Below are positions 10,258-24,947 of a stretch of DNA of 64,000 nt, in pieces. Location of the stretch: contig OY848923.1 in assembly GCA_963693285.1 (NCBI GenBank), positions 2,986,038 through 3,050,037 on the forward strand, written 5' to 3'. Source of the stretch: Xestospongia muta (taxonomy: Eukaryota > Porifera > Demospongiae > Haplosclerida > Petrosiidae). The position numbers and the translations under genes are program-made. Each line of letters starts with the position of its first letter. The first letter of the stretch is position 1. The notes under the pieces are model-generated. The model saw nothing but the letters and a program-made list of their open reading frames with translations. It was not told the origin of the DNA and did no database searches.

Positions 10258-13200
10258 TCATGTATTTATGTATACAGGTTCGTATATATTAGTAGCTTTA
10301 GAGTAGGGTGATGGGAACGTGTCAATGGATACTTTAAATTTGCCAATATTCTCATAAGTTGCTTCATCCATGCATTCATATACATTATCCTCAGTAGTAG
10401 ATATCTGACATTCTTTTCCAGTTAAAGTAGATGGTTCACACGTTACATATTCTTGCAATTCTTTTGTGTAAGTTATTGTATTCTCATTGATAATTTCCCT
10501 GTTAAAGTAAAGGCATATGAAATTCTTACTTGTAAAGGATCTGAGTTAAACATTAATCCTTGTATTTATATTGTCAATATTGATGTTCCTTTGTATCAAT
10601 GTAAGTCCAATGTATGTGTATAGATGGAGATATATATGTAGCTTACTTTTGTCTATTGAGTTTCCTATATAGTAGACGTATCAGAAGAACAATAATTACT
10701 AAAACCAATACTAGGAAAACACTAAAAGAAATGACAGAATATAATACAGTTGCCGGCAAGGTGAACTCATTTGTATCAGATATAGAAGGACTTGACTGTG
10801 TATACACTGATGATAATGCTGAGGAAGACAGAATATGAAATCTCATCCTTTCATCCTTCCATTATCTATCAAACTATCTATTATTCATCCACTAATCCAT
10901 CCATCTAAATGTTCATCCATTTACTCTTTAATTTCTACCCATAATATATTGAGCTTACCATCTTCTTTAGTTCTGAAGACACACTCATTATTGGTTGGTC
11001 CCTGACCTAACACATTAATTGCAATAATTGTACAAACATAATCAGTAAATGACTCAAGATTAGGCACAGATATTGATGTTTGATTTGATGTAATAGAAGC
11101 AATGACTTGATCATTGTTGTAACATGTGATGTTATAATTTAAGATATCTCCATTTTGACTAGCTTTTACTGGCATATCCCAACTGAGTGTAACAGCATGA
11201 GAGTAAATTTTTGTGATACGACAATTTAGAGGTGGAGCAATGGGAACTAAAATATTTTAAAAAATGACATCAGTGATGCTGAAAATGGCTATTATATTAT
11301 TAATTATATAATAAGGAGGCTCTTGATTCTCAGACATAAACTTATAATAATATAAAGACAATAGTACTTTAACTACAAATGTGGTGTTATTTAGTAGTAC
11401 TTATCAAAATATAAAATAGAATGTTTTATGAAACATAAAAGACTTACCTCTTACCATTATGTTAATATTAGCTGTAGTACTAGTGTTCTGAATATATAAT
11501 GATATAGGCACTAAAGTGAAAGTACAGTGATATTCACCAGTATCTGTAGAATCATCCAAAGGGTAAAAAGACAGTGTGGCATTGTAAAAAGTAGAGGAGA
11601 TTTTGTTGATACTTTCTGAAATTCTAGCATTAGTAGACATAAGACTGCTGTTCCTAGTCCAAATGTTACTAACTGTGATAGGTACATTGATAGATGCAAT
11701 AGATGTCATATTTAGAAGACATGTTATAGTCAATGGAGTACCAGCATAGAGTCTGCCAGTGCTGTCAGTTGATATGTCAACACTTAATGGAGGAACTATT
11801 GTTAAGAGATGGTATATTAAAATAATGAATTATAAGAGAAGATTGTTCTCACTTTTGACAACCAATGTGTAGTTATGAAAAAGTTGATGTTCACTTGTTG
11901 TATTATATCTCACTGTACATCTGTATTCTCCTCTATGATGAAAAGTGACTGGAGTTAATGTGAGAGAGAGAATTGTTGTTGATTGAACTAATAAAGAACT
12001 CTTTAAAATGTCACTATCAATCCCATCACTTTTCTCCCACATAGCATCATATAATACTGGCAACCCCTCATATTGCTTTATAGTACACTCAAGAATGAAT
12101 GTCTTACCAACCTCTGAAGACCCACGAGTAGTGATATTCAAGTTAAATAGTGGTAATGCTATTAATTGAATGAAAAATTGATGCGTAATATACTTGGGCT
12201 TACCATGTACAACCACAGTAGCAATATCACTTAACACAGAATTGTAATAAGCCACCTGACTGGTAGCATTACACATATATTCTCCAGTGTGATTTAGTTG
12301 TGTTGAAGTCACTATTAAAACACTCCGCACAATGCCAAGTCCTACAATTATTGTCTGCACTGATAAATCATTCATCGTGGTATCATTGAGAATATTCCCA
12401 TTATATATCCATGAAATAGTAGGAATTGGAATACCCATAGCTTCACATATCAATATGATGTTGTCAACATTAGTAGTGATATTAATGCTTGAAGGATTTG
12501 TTATAATCATTGGTCCAACTAAAGACCAGAAAAGAAAATGTAACAACTACTCTTTTAAAAGATGCATGATATTATAATTGAGATCAGCTATTAAAATGTC
12601 TATAATTAGTTTACATACCATTAACAGTAGTAGTATTAGTCTGATTACAGCCACCGTCATTGTATGCTAAACACTGATATTGCCCTCCAGTAAACACAGT
12701 ACTAGTGAACTGATAGACACTTTCATTAGATACTACCTCTCCAGTTCTCATGTATGTCCAAAGAAAATGATTGAAGATGTCAATGCCAATAACATTACAA
12801 CTTAAAATAACCAATGTGCCATTAAAAGCATTTTTTTCAGGAGATGCTGCAACAAAAGGAAAACATATACATGTGATTGTGTGCATTATAATATTCAATA
12901 TTATTAAATATGAGCCAGACTTTCATAAAGTCAGTCTGGTGCTAACTGGCTTTAGAATGGGTTGCCATCTTTAAAATGGGCTAACAGTTAATTGAGCAGG
13001 CTTTAAAAATAATATAATATAATTACAACTGTATGACCTGATTTCCAATTAGGGATCATTTCTGTAAAAAAAATTGTGACTAAATTTGTGAAAAAGGACC
13101 ATTGTTAAAACACCTCAAAAACAATTTTGTGTAAATACAGTTATTGCTGAATAGTTGTGTATATAAGTAACTGTACATATAAAAACTGTAACTGTTTATG

Positions 13201-15641
13201 TAATGTTTTCTGAGTTGTTTTAACAGGTCAAATCAGGTCAAAATCTTTAGTTTGAAGTGTTCATTTATTGCAAATCAGGTCACATTCTGTTGTTTGTTCA
13301 TGTCAAGATGCATGCAATATTCTGATCCTGTTAAATATGAATACATTTTTGTTCAAAAATTATTGTTTCTTGCTTTTCATAGCACATTATATTATAAATA
13401 TTGTATAATCATTACATCTTCACATTGTACATGCAAACACATTTCAAAGTGTTACTATATATTTATATATATATATATTTATATATATATATATATATAT
13501 AATTATATATATATATGTATGTTATTATACTCCCACTAGTTGTTATAACACTTAGAAACAGTTTTTGTACAAATGCTAATTAACTGCTAAATGGTAATCT
13601 TTAGTGCTTAAAATATCAAACAATGTTTTTTAGATATAATGCAATGTCTTACATCATAAAAGCATTTTAATGAAAGAAAAATGACCATGAACCAGTATGA
13701 GTGAAAGATTTAATGCTTTTCCCTTTTAGTTATAAATAAATCAATATTTCCATCTTGTATAAGCTGTACGGACCAAAATTCCTGGTTTCTATAAAATAAT
13801 ACGTTTGCTTTAATTTAGTTTATTGAGGAATCCTTTAGTGAAATTCCTTTGAGAGTAACAGTGTCATTGCTACATCATGTATCTAATTCTTGATATTTTG
13901 TTTAAACACTATGTATGTTCATATCAGACTTGCTAATAAATTATGTTTATTATGTTTTAGAGCTTTTGTGTGTTTTAACACTTCAAAAAACGTATTGTGT
14001 CATTTCAACCAAAACCTTGGTTGTCAGAGTTTCATCAATATGGTATAAACTTAATCAAGAGATGATCAAAACATGATCAAGAGATGGATACTGTTTAACT
14101 GAAGTAACAGTATACTGGTTACTTCAATTGAAATAGTATCTGTTTCTGGCTTCAATTATTGAGTAACCAAACTACAAAGATTACTTTTTGGCTTCTATTT
14201 AGCTTTATATACTAGGTTTGATTTTTTGGTAATCTAGAATTAAGTTATATCACAATATGATGAATATATAGTAACAAAGTCCTTTGTTTAAATGACACAA
14301 AGCTTTTTAAAGTTATTATAACTAACTTTTAAATATAATCCAGTCTTCTCTCTGAAGTGAAAATGTCTAGTCACAAATGTTTTAATTAACTAGGTCTACA
14401 CTTTATCAAAAAACAGAAAATTCCCATTGAACCCTGCAAACTATTGAATTAATATGCTAACAAGTGCTAAGCAATCTATATGATATCACTTCAAAAATAA
14501 ATTGGTTGTTTTAACCTATTCATATACACTTTACTTGCATGCATCCCTACAATATACATTAAAGTATATGTATAAATTTCGTAGTAGTAGGGCTGGTCTA
14601 GCATCTCACTATCATATGTAGCTCTAACATTATCTACATGAACAATCAGTTCCATAGTACAATTGTTATAATAGTAATGAAAACTGTGCATCATGTTTAT
14701 TTAATTGCATCAAATAAATTATAAGCTGTATAACCATATATGGTTAAATAAACCAATCAATGTTTGCAATGATACATACATAGACTATACTTGCCAATGT
14801 TGAGCTGGTAAATGACATTACTCCAATATGATGTAGGTAGATTACTACAATCAATGTTTGTAACATTATCTGTTCTTGAAAGAGGATGATTTTTATAAAA
14901 ACAGTCATTAGCGCTAAACCCAATAGCTGCTTTATAATGAGTCCATTGTAATTGATTACACTTGTATGTAAAGACTGCATATGTTTCCTTGCCTTGAACA
15001 GCCAATACAAGTTGAAAAGTATTAGGCTATAAAACAAACACACATGATATGTACAAAATATGTTTACACTTACATTAATTCCAACACAATGGTAATTTGA
15101 AATTGGACAAACATTCAACCATTGTACTACTAATATCCAATCAGCACTAAGTGTCAAATTTACTTCTGAAGATATAAAGTTATTGACTTGTTGGATTGCA
15201 TTAGAACTAGATGTAGAATTGAAAATTTTGAAGCTCGTATTCCCCAATCCATTTAAGTTTATATCATCCCAAAATGGAGCTACAACAGGTGTTACTATAG
15301 GAAACAACTGTGGAATATATGAAGTGTAAGACATTCCAAAGCTCACTAATCCATTGCTACTTATCTGAAAAAACACAAACAAATAATATAAATATTTTTT
15401 TCACCTACATAGGAAGTATTGTAGTTGGCTGACCCAAAATATAACTGTGATGGCAGTGAAACATAAGAATAACCATCATCAACATTGTCTAGTACATTTG
15501 GCGTTGGACCAAGATCCAAAAAGGATAATTCTCCTTGAGCTTTGATCAAAAGATATAGTTGTGTCTATTACTATAACACTTAATGACTTTACCTGAGACA
15601 AAAGTTACAAAAACAGCAAATACAATGGACTGGACTGCCAT
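10258..15641 (-). CDS. Gene 2: NIDO-4xIg-FN3-TM receptor
   Basis: Eleven exons: 15641-15593, 15539-15409, 15364-15074, 15026-14795, 12846-12619, 12518-12204, 12158-11853, 11795-11448, 11246-10959, 10818-10647, 10498-10258. Every exon has the same length as in gene 1 (2601 nt, 866 aa). Signal peptide MAVQSIVFAVFVTFVSA; NIDO across exons 2-4; four Ig; one FN3; TM (VLYSVISFSVFLVLVLVIIV); tail with VYECM, TYENI, IYEPVYINT (YINT where the others have YMNT). The donor after NIDO is G|GCAAGT, a GC-AG intron, which can work. Introns and exons are nearly the same as in gene 1, so the copy is recent. No stop codon interrupts the joined frame. The ligand is unknown; a cell-surface recognition role is inferred. 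Confidence 0.82.
13456..13519. repeat. (AT)n-rich microsatellite
   Basis: Imperfect TA dinucleotide run in the gene 2 intron after the NIDO exons. Genes 1 and 3 have a short (CA)n tract at the corresponding place. Confidence 0.85.
14487..14771. mobile_element. Old CACTG-family MITE (gene 2 copy)
   Basis: Orthologous in position to 6140-6422: starts CACTTCAAAAATAAATTGG, ends CCAATCAATGTTTGCAATG, next to the NIDO exon donor. Confidence 0.5.
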
Positions 15642-16626
15642 CTTCTTTTCTCCTTTTCGATTCATTCGATTAAGTGGGTGGACAATGATAAGTGCCCGGA
15701 AATTAATAACTGATAAAATTAATATAATGATAATAGATGTTAAAAGGCTGTCATTGTTTGCTAATTTCCTAAACGTTTCACCATGTAACATATTAAGTGA
15801 TAAGATAAATGAAGTGAATATTATTTTCAGACTTACAATCAGTTGTAACAACAATTCTTTTATATTTACATTAACTTGCCCAATACAAAATACCACATCT
15901 TTAAATCTTTAGTCAAAACATGTATACAATTGTGATTAATAAAGTGATTGTAACTCTCAACATTTAACTCTAACCAATAAGAAAAGTCAACAAAAGGATA
16001 GCATTGATACTCCAGGACTTACACATACTATATGAAACAATGTTCAACATTGTTATTAAGTAGAGGTTTGTCTGACATGCATGCATCATCACATTGTTTT
16101 ACAACCTGTACATGTGCAGTTTCTGTATAACTAAAATATTATTTTGCTTATAAAGATATATCATTCAATGCCTCATATATAACTTGTTCAAAAATATCTA
16201 TAATGTTAGTAGTATCAATGTTTTTCTCACACTTTTCTTAATGATTACTTGGAAAATTTGTATATTTTGCTCTAGTAGTCATATTCATGCAGTACTGTGT
16301 TGTACTATATTCTATATTTCAAGGTTAAGGTTCTACTCCTAATATAATGTCCTAGAAATGAAATAATCATGAAGCATCACAAATATATATATTAGCCAGA
16401 AAAGAGAACAAAGCACAAAGAAAGTCTACATGTATTGAAGATCTTTTTATTTCACTTCTTAATATCATTTTCTTTAGAAATAAAGAATTAGCACTAACAA
16501 TACAAAATTAACACATTGAAAAGAGGAATTACTATAAACAATATGTAGGATATTACCACTGATAGTTATAAACTAACTGCATTTAATTAAGTTAATGATA
16601 CACAACAGTAATTAACAACCACAACA
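15642..16626. other. Intergenic region upstream of gene 2
   Basis: Holds the conserved block at 15675-15705 and then AT-rich sequence that is nearly the same as 23960-24945 upstream of gene 3. No coding region recognised. Confidence 0.5.
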
Positions 16627-16733
16627 ATTTCATGTTTAGTACCCATCTTCTTCATTATTACCATCAATCTCCTCTTTAGGGCATTCAAGATGCTGCTCTT
16701 TGTAATGATCATCAACATTAGTAGGTGTTTCAA
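16627..16733 (-). pseudogene. Relic of gene-5-type tail (C-terminal piece)
   Basis: The minus strand reads EEIDGNNEED and flanking residues, matching the last 35 or so codons of gene 5. It breaks abruptly at its upstream end where it joins sequence of the gene 3 3' flank. Confidence 0.65.
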
Positions 16734-16941
16734 TGACTAAACTAAAATTTTAAAATCAATATTAACTTGTTTGTGTGTTAGTAACTTTTCTGAATACACT
16801 AATATGACTGCTAAAGAAAAAATATTAAGCAAAAAATAGAAAACATAAACAAAGTAGTTGTCTACAACATTGAACAAATTAACAATGACAATAATTGTAA
16901 CATTTTTTATCAATAACATAAACCTGAATTCATAAAAACAG

Positions 16942-19900
16942 TCATGTATTCATGTATACAGGCTCGTATATATTAGTAGCTTTAGAGTAGTGTGATGGCA
17001 ACATGTCAATGGATGCTTTAAATTTGCCAATATTCTCATAAGTTGCTTCATCCATGCATTCATATATATTATCCTCAGTAGTAGATATCTCACGTTCTTT
17101 TCCAGTTAAAGTTGGTGGTCCACATGTTACGTACTCTCGCATTTCTTTTGTGGAAGTTACTGTATTTCCATTGATAATTGCCCTGTTAAAGTAATGGCAT
17201 ATGAAATTCTTACTTGTAAAAAATCTGAACTAAACATTAATCCTTGTTGTATTTATATTGTCAATATTGATGTTCCTTTGTATCAATGTAAGTCCAATGT
17301 ACATGTATAGATGGAGATATATATGTAGCTTACCTTTGTCTATTGAGTTTCCTATATAGTAGAAGTATTAGAAGAACAATAATTATAAAAACCAATACTA
17401 GGAATACAATGAAAGAAATCAAAGAATATAATACAGTTGCAGGCAAGGTGAACTCATTTGTATCAGATATAGAAGGACTTGACTGTGTATACATTGATGA
17501 TAATGCTGAGGAAGACAAAATATGAAATCTCATCCTTTCATCCTTCCATTATCTATCAAACTATCCATTATTCATCACTAATCCATCCATCTAAATATCC
17601 ATCCATTTACTCTTTAACTTTTACCCATAATATATTGAGCTTACCATTTTCTTTAGTTCTGAAGACACACTCGTTATTGATTGGTCCCTGACCTAACACA
17701 TTAATTGCAGCAATTGTACAAACATAATCAGTAAATGGCTCAAGATTAGGCACAGATATTGATGTTTGATTTGATGTAATAGAAGCGATGACTTGATCAT
17801 TGTTGTTACATGTGATGTTATAACTTAAGATATCTCCATTTTGACTAGCTTTTACTGGCATATCCCAACTGAGTATAACAGCATGAGAGTAAAGTTTTGT
17901 AATACGACAATTTAGAGGTGGACCATTGGGAACTAAAATATTTTAAAAAAGACATCAGTAATGCTAAAATGGCTATTATGTTATTATAATAAGAGGCTCT
18001 TGATTCTCAAATAGACTACTAATAATATAAAGACAATAGTACTTCAACTACAAATATGGTATTAATAGTTTAGGATGAGATGACTCACATGCTGGTTGTG
18101 TTTTGAATCTCTCTACTGAACTACTAGTACTACCAATACAGTTACTGGCAACAACTGTGAAGTTATAAGTATTTGCTTCTTCTAGTCCAGTAATGACTAT
18201 ATTATACTGCAAATCTCTATCATTAATATCAGTAGAACCAGTGATGGATGCACTTGTAGACTGTGTGTTCTGTAATTCTAATCCAGTGTATATGATATGA
18301 TAAGTTTCTTGTGTGTAGGCAATAGAAGAGACAGTAAAGTTAATATTGACCGTAGTTGTAGTTGGTATGGATGTAATCTTAGTAACTGGGTCAGGAAGAT
18401 TTAGAGCTAAAGAAAATGATAAAGCAGGAAAATATATATCAAAGCTTTAACTACTACTAACAGAATAAGTTGTAAATAAGTTTTCTAACATGTGGTTATT
18501 TCATTAGTTAGCTAAAACATACGTCTGATTACAACTGTGCTTGTATTAGAAAATGTGAGAAGAGGAGAGTCAACAGGTTTTATTGTAGCTACACATTGAT
18601 AGGTACCAGAATCAGAAAAGACAATTTGATGAATGTGTAGGATATTTTTCAAAGTAGCTCGTTCATTTTCATATACTTTGCTACCTTGACAAACTGTACC
18701 ATTATGGTACCACATAACATTAAATTCTACTCCATTAAGAATGAGAGCAGGTATAGTAGCACTGCATATTAATGTGAGATTATGATAAGGGAAGGAGTCA
18801 GGACAAGAACTCTCAAGTCCAATGAATGACTGTGGTACAACTGTCATTTCAGTAAGAGAAGGATCTGTGGATGAGAAAATAATCATAAATGGTGTGGTAT
18901 CAACATTTAATATTAAATTAAATACATTATTATTTGAAGACTCTCTGGTTACCTGTCACAATGAGGTAAGTTGATTCTGCTACTGTCATTGCATTCTGCA
19001 CATAAAAAGAGGATTGATTACTCTGTATAACCACATGACATGTAAAATTAGCTGAGTCGAAAGTAATACTTAATGATTTAATAATCAGAATAGATTGAGA
19101 CATCTTAGTACTGTCAATGAACAATTCAGAAATGAAAACATGATCAGAAGTCACTATAGTCTTGTCATTTTTCTTCCATACAACGTTAATAGTTGTGTGT
19201 ATGTCAATATTAGCAACTACAGGCATTATATTGCATGTAATATTGAGAGGACTGCCTGCTACATGATCTGTTAGTCTTGATACTTGTACTGAGAGTGTTG
19301 GATTTGGTACTGTATAAAAAAACAAGTGATATAATATGGCAATTGTAAATATTGTCAACAATTGTACTTGTGGAATTCTACGAAAGGATGTACTGATAAT
19401 ATACTCATTTTTTATATATATAACACATAACTTACTTTGTAAATATATGGTCTCAGAGGAATTTGAAGAGAGAGTCAAATTAATCTCTGTGATTTTTAAA
19501 GTAACAGTACAGATGTATTTCCCAGCATTTGATGCATTCAAAGAGTCAAACACTAACTGTAAATCACTTCCATTAATACGGACTGATGATCCACTATTGA
19601 ACACTAAATTAGACTCTTCAGTATTTTTTTCCCACTTTATCTGAGGAAGTACAATAAATCGATCAATCAAACTTGCTTTACATATTAGAGTGTAGGAGGA
19701 ACCTGTAGACATTGTTCCTGACTTTGTTATAGAAACTGATGGCAAAGAAATGGCTGCAAAAAAAGATATTGTATGTCAGTTTATATATGCAATTTTAAGA
19801 AAATAGTAGCACTTATCAGAATATAATATAGAATGTTTTATGAAACTTAAAAGACTTACCTCTTACCATTACGGTAATATTAGCTGTAGTACTTGTATTC

Positions 19901-22900
19901 TGAATATATAATGATCTTGGCACTAAAGTGAAAGTACAGTGATATTCACCAGTATCTGTAGAATCATCCAAAGGGTAAAAAGACAGTGTAGCATTGTAAA
20001 AAGTAGAGAAGATTTTGTTGATACTTTCTGAAATTCTAGTACTGGTAGATATAAGACTGCTATCTCTAGTCCAAATATTACTAACTGTGATAGGTACATT
20101 GATAGATGCAATAGATGTCATATTTAGAAGACATGTTATAGTCAGTGGAGTACCAGCATAGAGTCTGCCAGTCCTGTCAGTTGATATGTCAACACTTAAT
20201 GGAGGAACTATTGTTAAGAGATGGTATATTAAAATAATGAATTATAAGAGAAGATTGGTCTCACTTTTGACAACCAATGTGTAGTTATGAAAAAGTTGAT
20301 GTTCTCTTGTTGTATTATATCTCACTGTACATCTGTATTCTCCTCTATTATGAAAGGTGACTAGATTTAATGTGAGAGTGAGAATTGTTGTTGATTGAAT
20401 TAATGAAGAACTCTTTAAAATGTCACTATCAATCCCATCACTTTTCTCCCACATAGCATCATATAATACTGGCAACCCCTCATATTGCTTTATAGTACAC
20501 TCAAGAATGAATGTCTTACCAACCTCTGAAGACCCACGAGTAGTGATATTCAAGTTAAATAATGGTAATGCTATTAATTGAATGAATAATTGATACGTAA
20601 TAATACTTGGGCTTACCATGTACAACCACAGTAGCAATATCACTTAACACAGAATTGTAATAAGCCACCTGACTGGTAGCATTACACATATATTCCCCAG
20701 TGTGATTTAGTTGTGTTGAAGTCACTATTAACACACTCCGCACAATGCCAAGTCCTACAATTATTGTCTGCACTGATAAATCATTCACATTGGTATCATT
20801 GAGAATATTCCCATTATATATCCATGAAATAGTAGGAATTGGAATACCCATAGCTTCACATATCAATGTGATGTTGTCAACATTAGTAGTGATATTAATG
20901 CTTGAAGGATTTGTTATAATCATTGGCCCAACTAAAGACCAGAAAAGAAATGTAACAACTACTCTTTTGGAAGATGCATGATAATTATAATTATGATCAG
21001 CTATTAATATGTCTATAATTAGTTTGCATACCATTAACAGTAGTAGTATCAGTCTGATTACAGCTACTGTCATTGTATGCTAAACACTGATATTGCCCTC
21101 CAGTAAACACAGTACTAGTGAACTGATAGACCCTTTCATTAGATACTACCTCTCCAGTTCTCATGTATGTCCAAAGAAAATGATTGAAGATGTCAACATT
21201 AATAACATTACAACTTAAAATAACCAATATGCCATTAAAAGCATTTTTTTCAGGAGATGCTGCAACAAAAGTAAAACATATACATGTGATTGTGTGTATT
21301 ATAACATTCAATATTATTAAATATGAGCCAGCTGTATCATAAAATTAGAGATCATTTCTGTCAAAACATTTGTGACCTGATTCGTGAAAAGGGACCATTA
21401 TTAAAATACCACAAAAACAATTTTGTGTACATACGGTTATTGCTGAATAATTGTGTATATATATAGTAACTGTATGTATACAAAGTGTTTTCTGAGTTGC
21501 TTTAACAGTGGTTCCTTTTCACAAATAAGGTCAAAATCTTTAGCTAGAAGTGTTCATTTATTGCAAATCCAGTCACGTTCTGTTATTTGTGAATGTCAAG
21601 ATGTATGAATTACTTTGATCCTGTTAAAAATGATTAAATTTTATAGTGCATTATATTGCATATATTGTAATCATTACATTTTCCATTTTCACATTGTACA
21701 TGCTATGCAAGCACATTTCAAAGTGTTACTACACACACACACACATGTTATTATACTCCCACTAGTTGCTATAACACTTATAAAACAGTTTTTGTACAAA
21801 TGCTAATGAAACCGCTAATTAGTAATCTTTAGTGCTTAAAATATCAAACAATGTCTTTTAGATAATAATGCAATGTCTTACATCATAAAGGATTTTAATG
21901 AAAGAAAATGACCATGAACCAGTATGAGTGAAAGATTTAATGCTTTTCACTTTTAGTTATAGATAAATTTTTAATTTCCATCTTGTATAAGCTGTACAGA
22001 CCAAAATCTCTGGTTTCTATAAAATAATAGTTTTGGTTTAATTTTGTTTATTTAGGAATCCTTTAGTGAAATTCCTTTGAGAGTAACACTGTCATTGCTA
22101 CATCATGTATCTAATTCTTGATGTTGTGTTTAAAGACTATGTATCTTCACATCAGACTTACAAATAAATTATTTTTATTATGTTTTAGAGCTTTTGTATG
22201 CTTTTAAACTCTTCAAAAAAGTATTATGTCATTTCAAGTAAGTCCTTGGTTGTCAGAGTTTCAACAATATGGTATAAATTTAATAACTGATTCCCACAAA
22301 GCCAACCTAGTCTAACTTAACATGTATAAAGCCAACTATAGAAGCCAAAAAGTAACCTTTGTAGTATATTAGTCAATAATGAATCCATATGATCAAGAGA
22401 TGTATACTGTTCAACTGAAATAACAGTATAATGGTTAGTTCAATTGAAATAGTATCTGTTTCTGGCTTCAATTATTGAGTAACTAAACTACAAAGTACAA
22501 ATTTATTGGCTTCTATTTAGCTTTATATACTACTAGGTTCGATTTTGTGGTAATTTATAGTATTAAGTTATATCACATTATGTTGAATCTATAGTAACAA
22601 AGGCCTTGTATAAACGACACAAAGCTTTTTAAAGTTGTTATAACAAACTTTTAAATATAATCTAGTCTTCTTCCTGAAGTGAAAACATCTAGTCACAAAT
22701 TTTTAAATTAATTTGGCCTACATTTTATCAAAAGCAGAAAATTCCCATTGAACCCTGCAAACTATTGAAGTAATATGCTAACGAGTGCTAAGCAATCTAT
22801 ATGATATTACTACTAAAATAAATTGGTTGTTTTACCCAATTCATATCCACTTTATTTGCATGCATTACTACAATATACATTAAAGTATTATGTATAAATT

Positions 22901-23959
22901 TCATAGTAGTAGGGCTGGTCTAGCATCTCACTATCATTTGTAGCTGTAACAATATCTACATGATCAGTTCCATAGTATAATTGTTATAATAGTAATGAAA
23001 ATTGTGCCTCATGTTTATTTAATTGCATAAATAATTTGTAAGCTGTATAACCATATATGGTTAAATAAACCAATCAATGTTTGCAATGATACATGCATAG
23101 ACTATACTTACCAATGTTGAGCTGGTAAATGACATTACTCCAATATGATGTAGGTAGATTGCTACAATCAATGTTTGTAACATTATCTGTTCTTGAAAGA
23201 GGATGATTTTTATAAAAACAGTCATTAGCACTAAACCCAATAGCTGCTTTATTATTAGTCCATTGTATTTGATTACACTTGTATGTAAAGACTGCATATG
23301 TTTCCTTTCCTTGAACAGCCAATACAAGTTGAAAAGTGTTAGGCTATAAAACAAACACACATGATATGTACAAAATATGTTTACACTTACATTAATTCCA
23401 TTGCAACGAGAATTTGAAAAAGGACAAACATTCAACCACTGTACTACTAATATCCAATCAGCACTAAATGTCAAATTTACTTCTGAAGATATGAAGTTAT
23501 TGACTTGTTGGATGACATTAGAACTAGAAGTAGAAGTAAAAATGTTGTAGCTCATATTCCCCAAACCACTTAAGTCTATATCATCCCAAAATGGAGCTAC
23601 AACAGGTCTGTCTATAGGAAACAACTTTGGAATATATGAAGTGTAAGGCATTCCAAAGCTCACTAATCCATTGCTACTTATCTGAAAAAACACAAACAAA
23701 TGATGTAAATATTTTTTTTCACCTACATAGGAAGTATTGTAACTGCTTGACCCAAAATATAACTGTGATGGCAGTGAAACATAAGAATAACCATCATCAA
23801 CATTGTCTAGTACATTTGGTGTTGGACCAAGATCCAAAAAGGATAATTTTCCTTGAGCTTCAATCAAAAGATATAGATGCATCTATTACTATAACACTTA
23901 ATGACTTTACCTGAGACAAAAATTACAAAAACAGCAATTACAATGGACTAGACTGCCAT
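16942..23959 (-). CDS. Gene 3: NIDO-7xIg-2xFN3-TM receptor with a nonsense codon in the signal peptide
   Basis: Fifteen exons: 23959-23911, 23857-23727, 23681-23391, 23343-23112, 21259-21032, 20931-20617, 20570-20265, 20207-19860, 19753-19436, 19309-18953, 18864-18523, 18406-18089, 17932-17645, 17505-17334, 17182-16942. They total 3936 nt (1311 codons plus stop). Signal-peptide exon, NIDO (about 17-234), Ig1-4 (235-633), Ig5-7 (634-972), FN3 x2 (973-1174), TM and tail. Codon 4 is TAG (23950-23948) where gene 2 has CAG and genes 1 and 4 have GAG; the remaining frame is open and the NIDO donor is canonical GTAAGT. Either the gene is newly silenced, starts elsewhere, or this is an assembly error. 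The tail keeps VYECM, TYENI, IYEPVYMNT. Confidence 0.8.
22288..22555. repeat. Fold-back element (gene 3 copy)
   Basis: Same inverted-repeat element as 5415-5679, at the matching place in the intron after the NIDO exons. Confidence 0.5.
22808..23088. mobile_element. Old CACTG-family MITE (gene 3 copy)
   Basis: Positional counterpart of 6140-6422, with indels that break the reading frame seen in the gene 1 copy. Confidence 0.5.
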
Positions 23960-24947
23960 CTCTTTCCTCCTTTTCGATTCATTCGATTAAGTGGGTGGAC
24001 AATGATAAGTGCCCGGAAATTAATAACTGATAAAATTAATATAATGGTAATAGATGTTAAATGGCTGTCATTGTTTGCTAATTTCCTAAACGTTTCACAA
24101 ATTAACATATTAAGTGATAAGATAAATGAAGTGAATATCATTTTCAGACTTACAATCAGTTGTAACAACAATTCCTTTTATATTTACATTAACTTGCCCA
24201 ATACAAAATACCACATCTTTAAATCTTTAGTCAAAACATGTATACAATTGTGATTAATAAAGTGATTGTAACTCTCAACATTTAACTCTAACCAATAAGA
24301 AAAAACAACAAAAGTATAGCACTGATACTCCAGGACTTACACATACTATAATGAAACAATGTTCAACATTGTTATTGAGTAGAGGTTTGTCTGACATGCA
24401 TGCATCATCACATTGTTTTACAACCTGTACATGTGCAGTTTCTGTATAACTAAAATATTATTTTGCTTATAAAGATATATCATTCAATGCCTCATATATA
24501 ACTTGTTCAAAAATATCTATAATGTTAGTAGTATCAATGTTTTTCTCACACTTTTCTTAATGATTACTTGGAAAATTTGTATACTTTGTTCTAGTAGTCA
24601 TATTCATGTGGTATTGTGTTGTACTATATTCTATATTTCAAGGTTAAGGTTCTACTCCTAATATAATGTCCTAGAAATGAAATAATCATGAAGCATCACA
24701 AATATATATATTAGCCAGAAAAGAGAACAAAGCACAGGGAAAGTCTACATGTATTGAGATATTTTTATTTCACTTCTTAATATGATTTTCTTTAGAAATA
24801 AAGAATTAGCACTAACAATAAAAAATTAACACATTGAAAAGAGGAATTACTATAAACAATATGTAGGATATTACCACTGATAGTTATAAACTAACTGCAT
24901 TTAATTAATTTAATGATACACAACAGTAATTAACAACCACAACAATT
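23960..24947. other. Intergenic region upstream of gene 3
   Basis: Conserved block at 23991-24024, followed by sequence shared with 15706-16626. No gene recognised. Confidence 0.5.
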
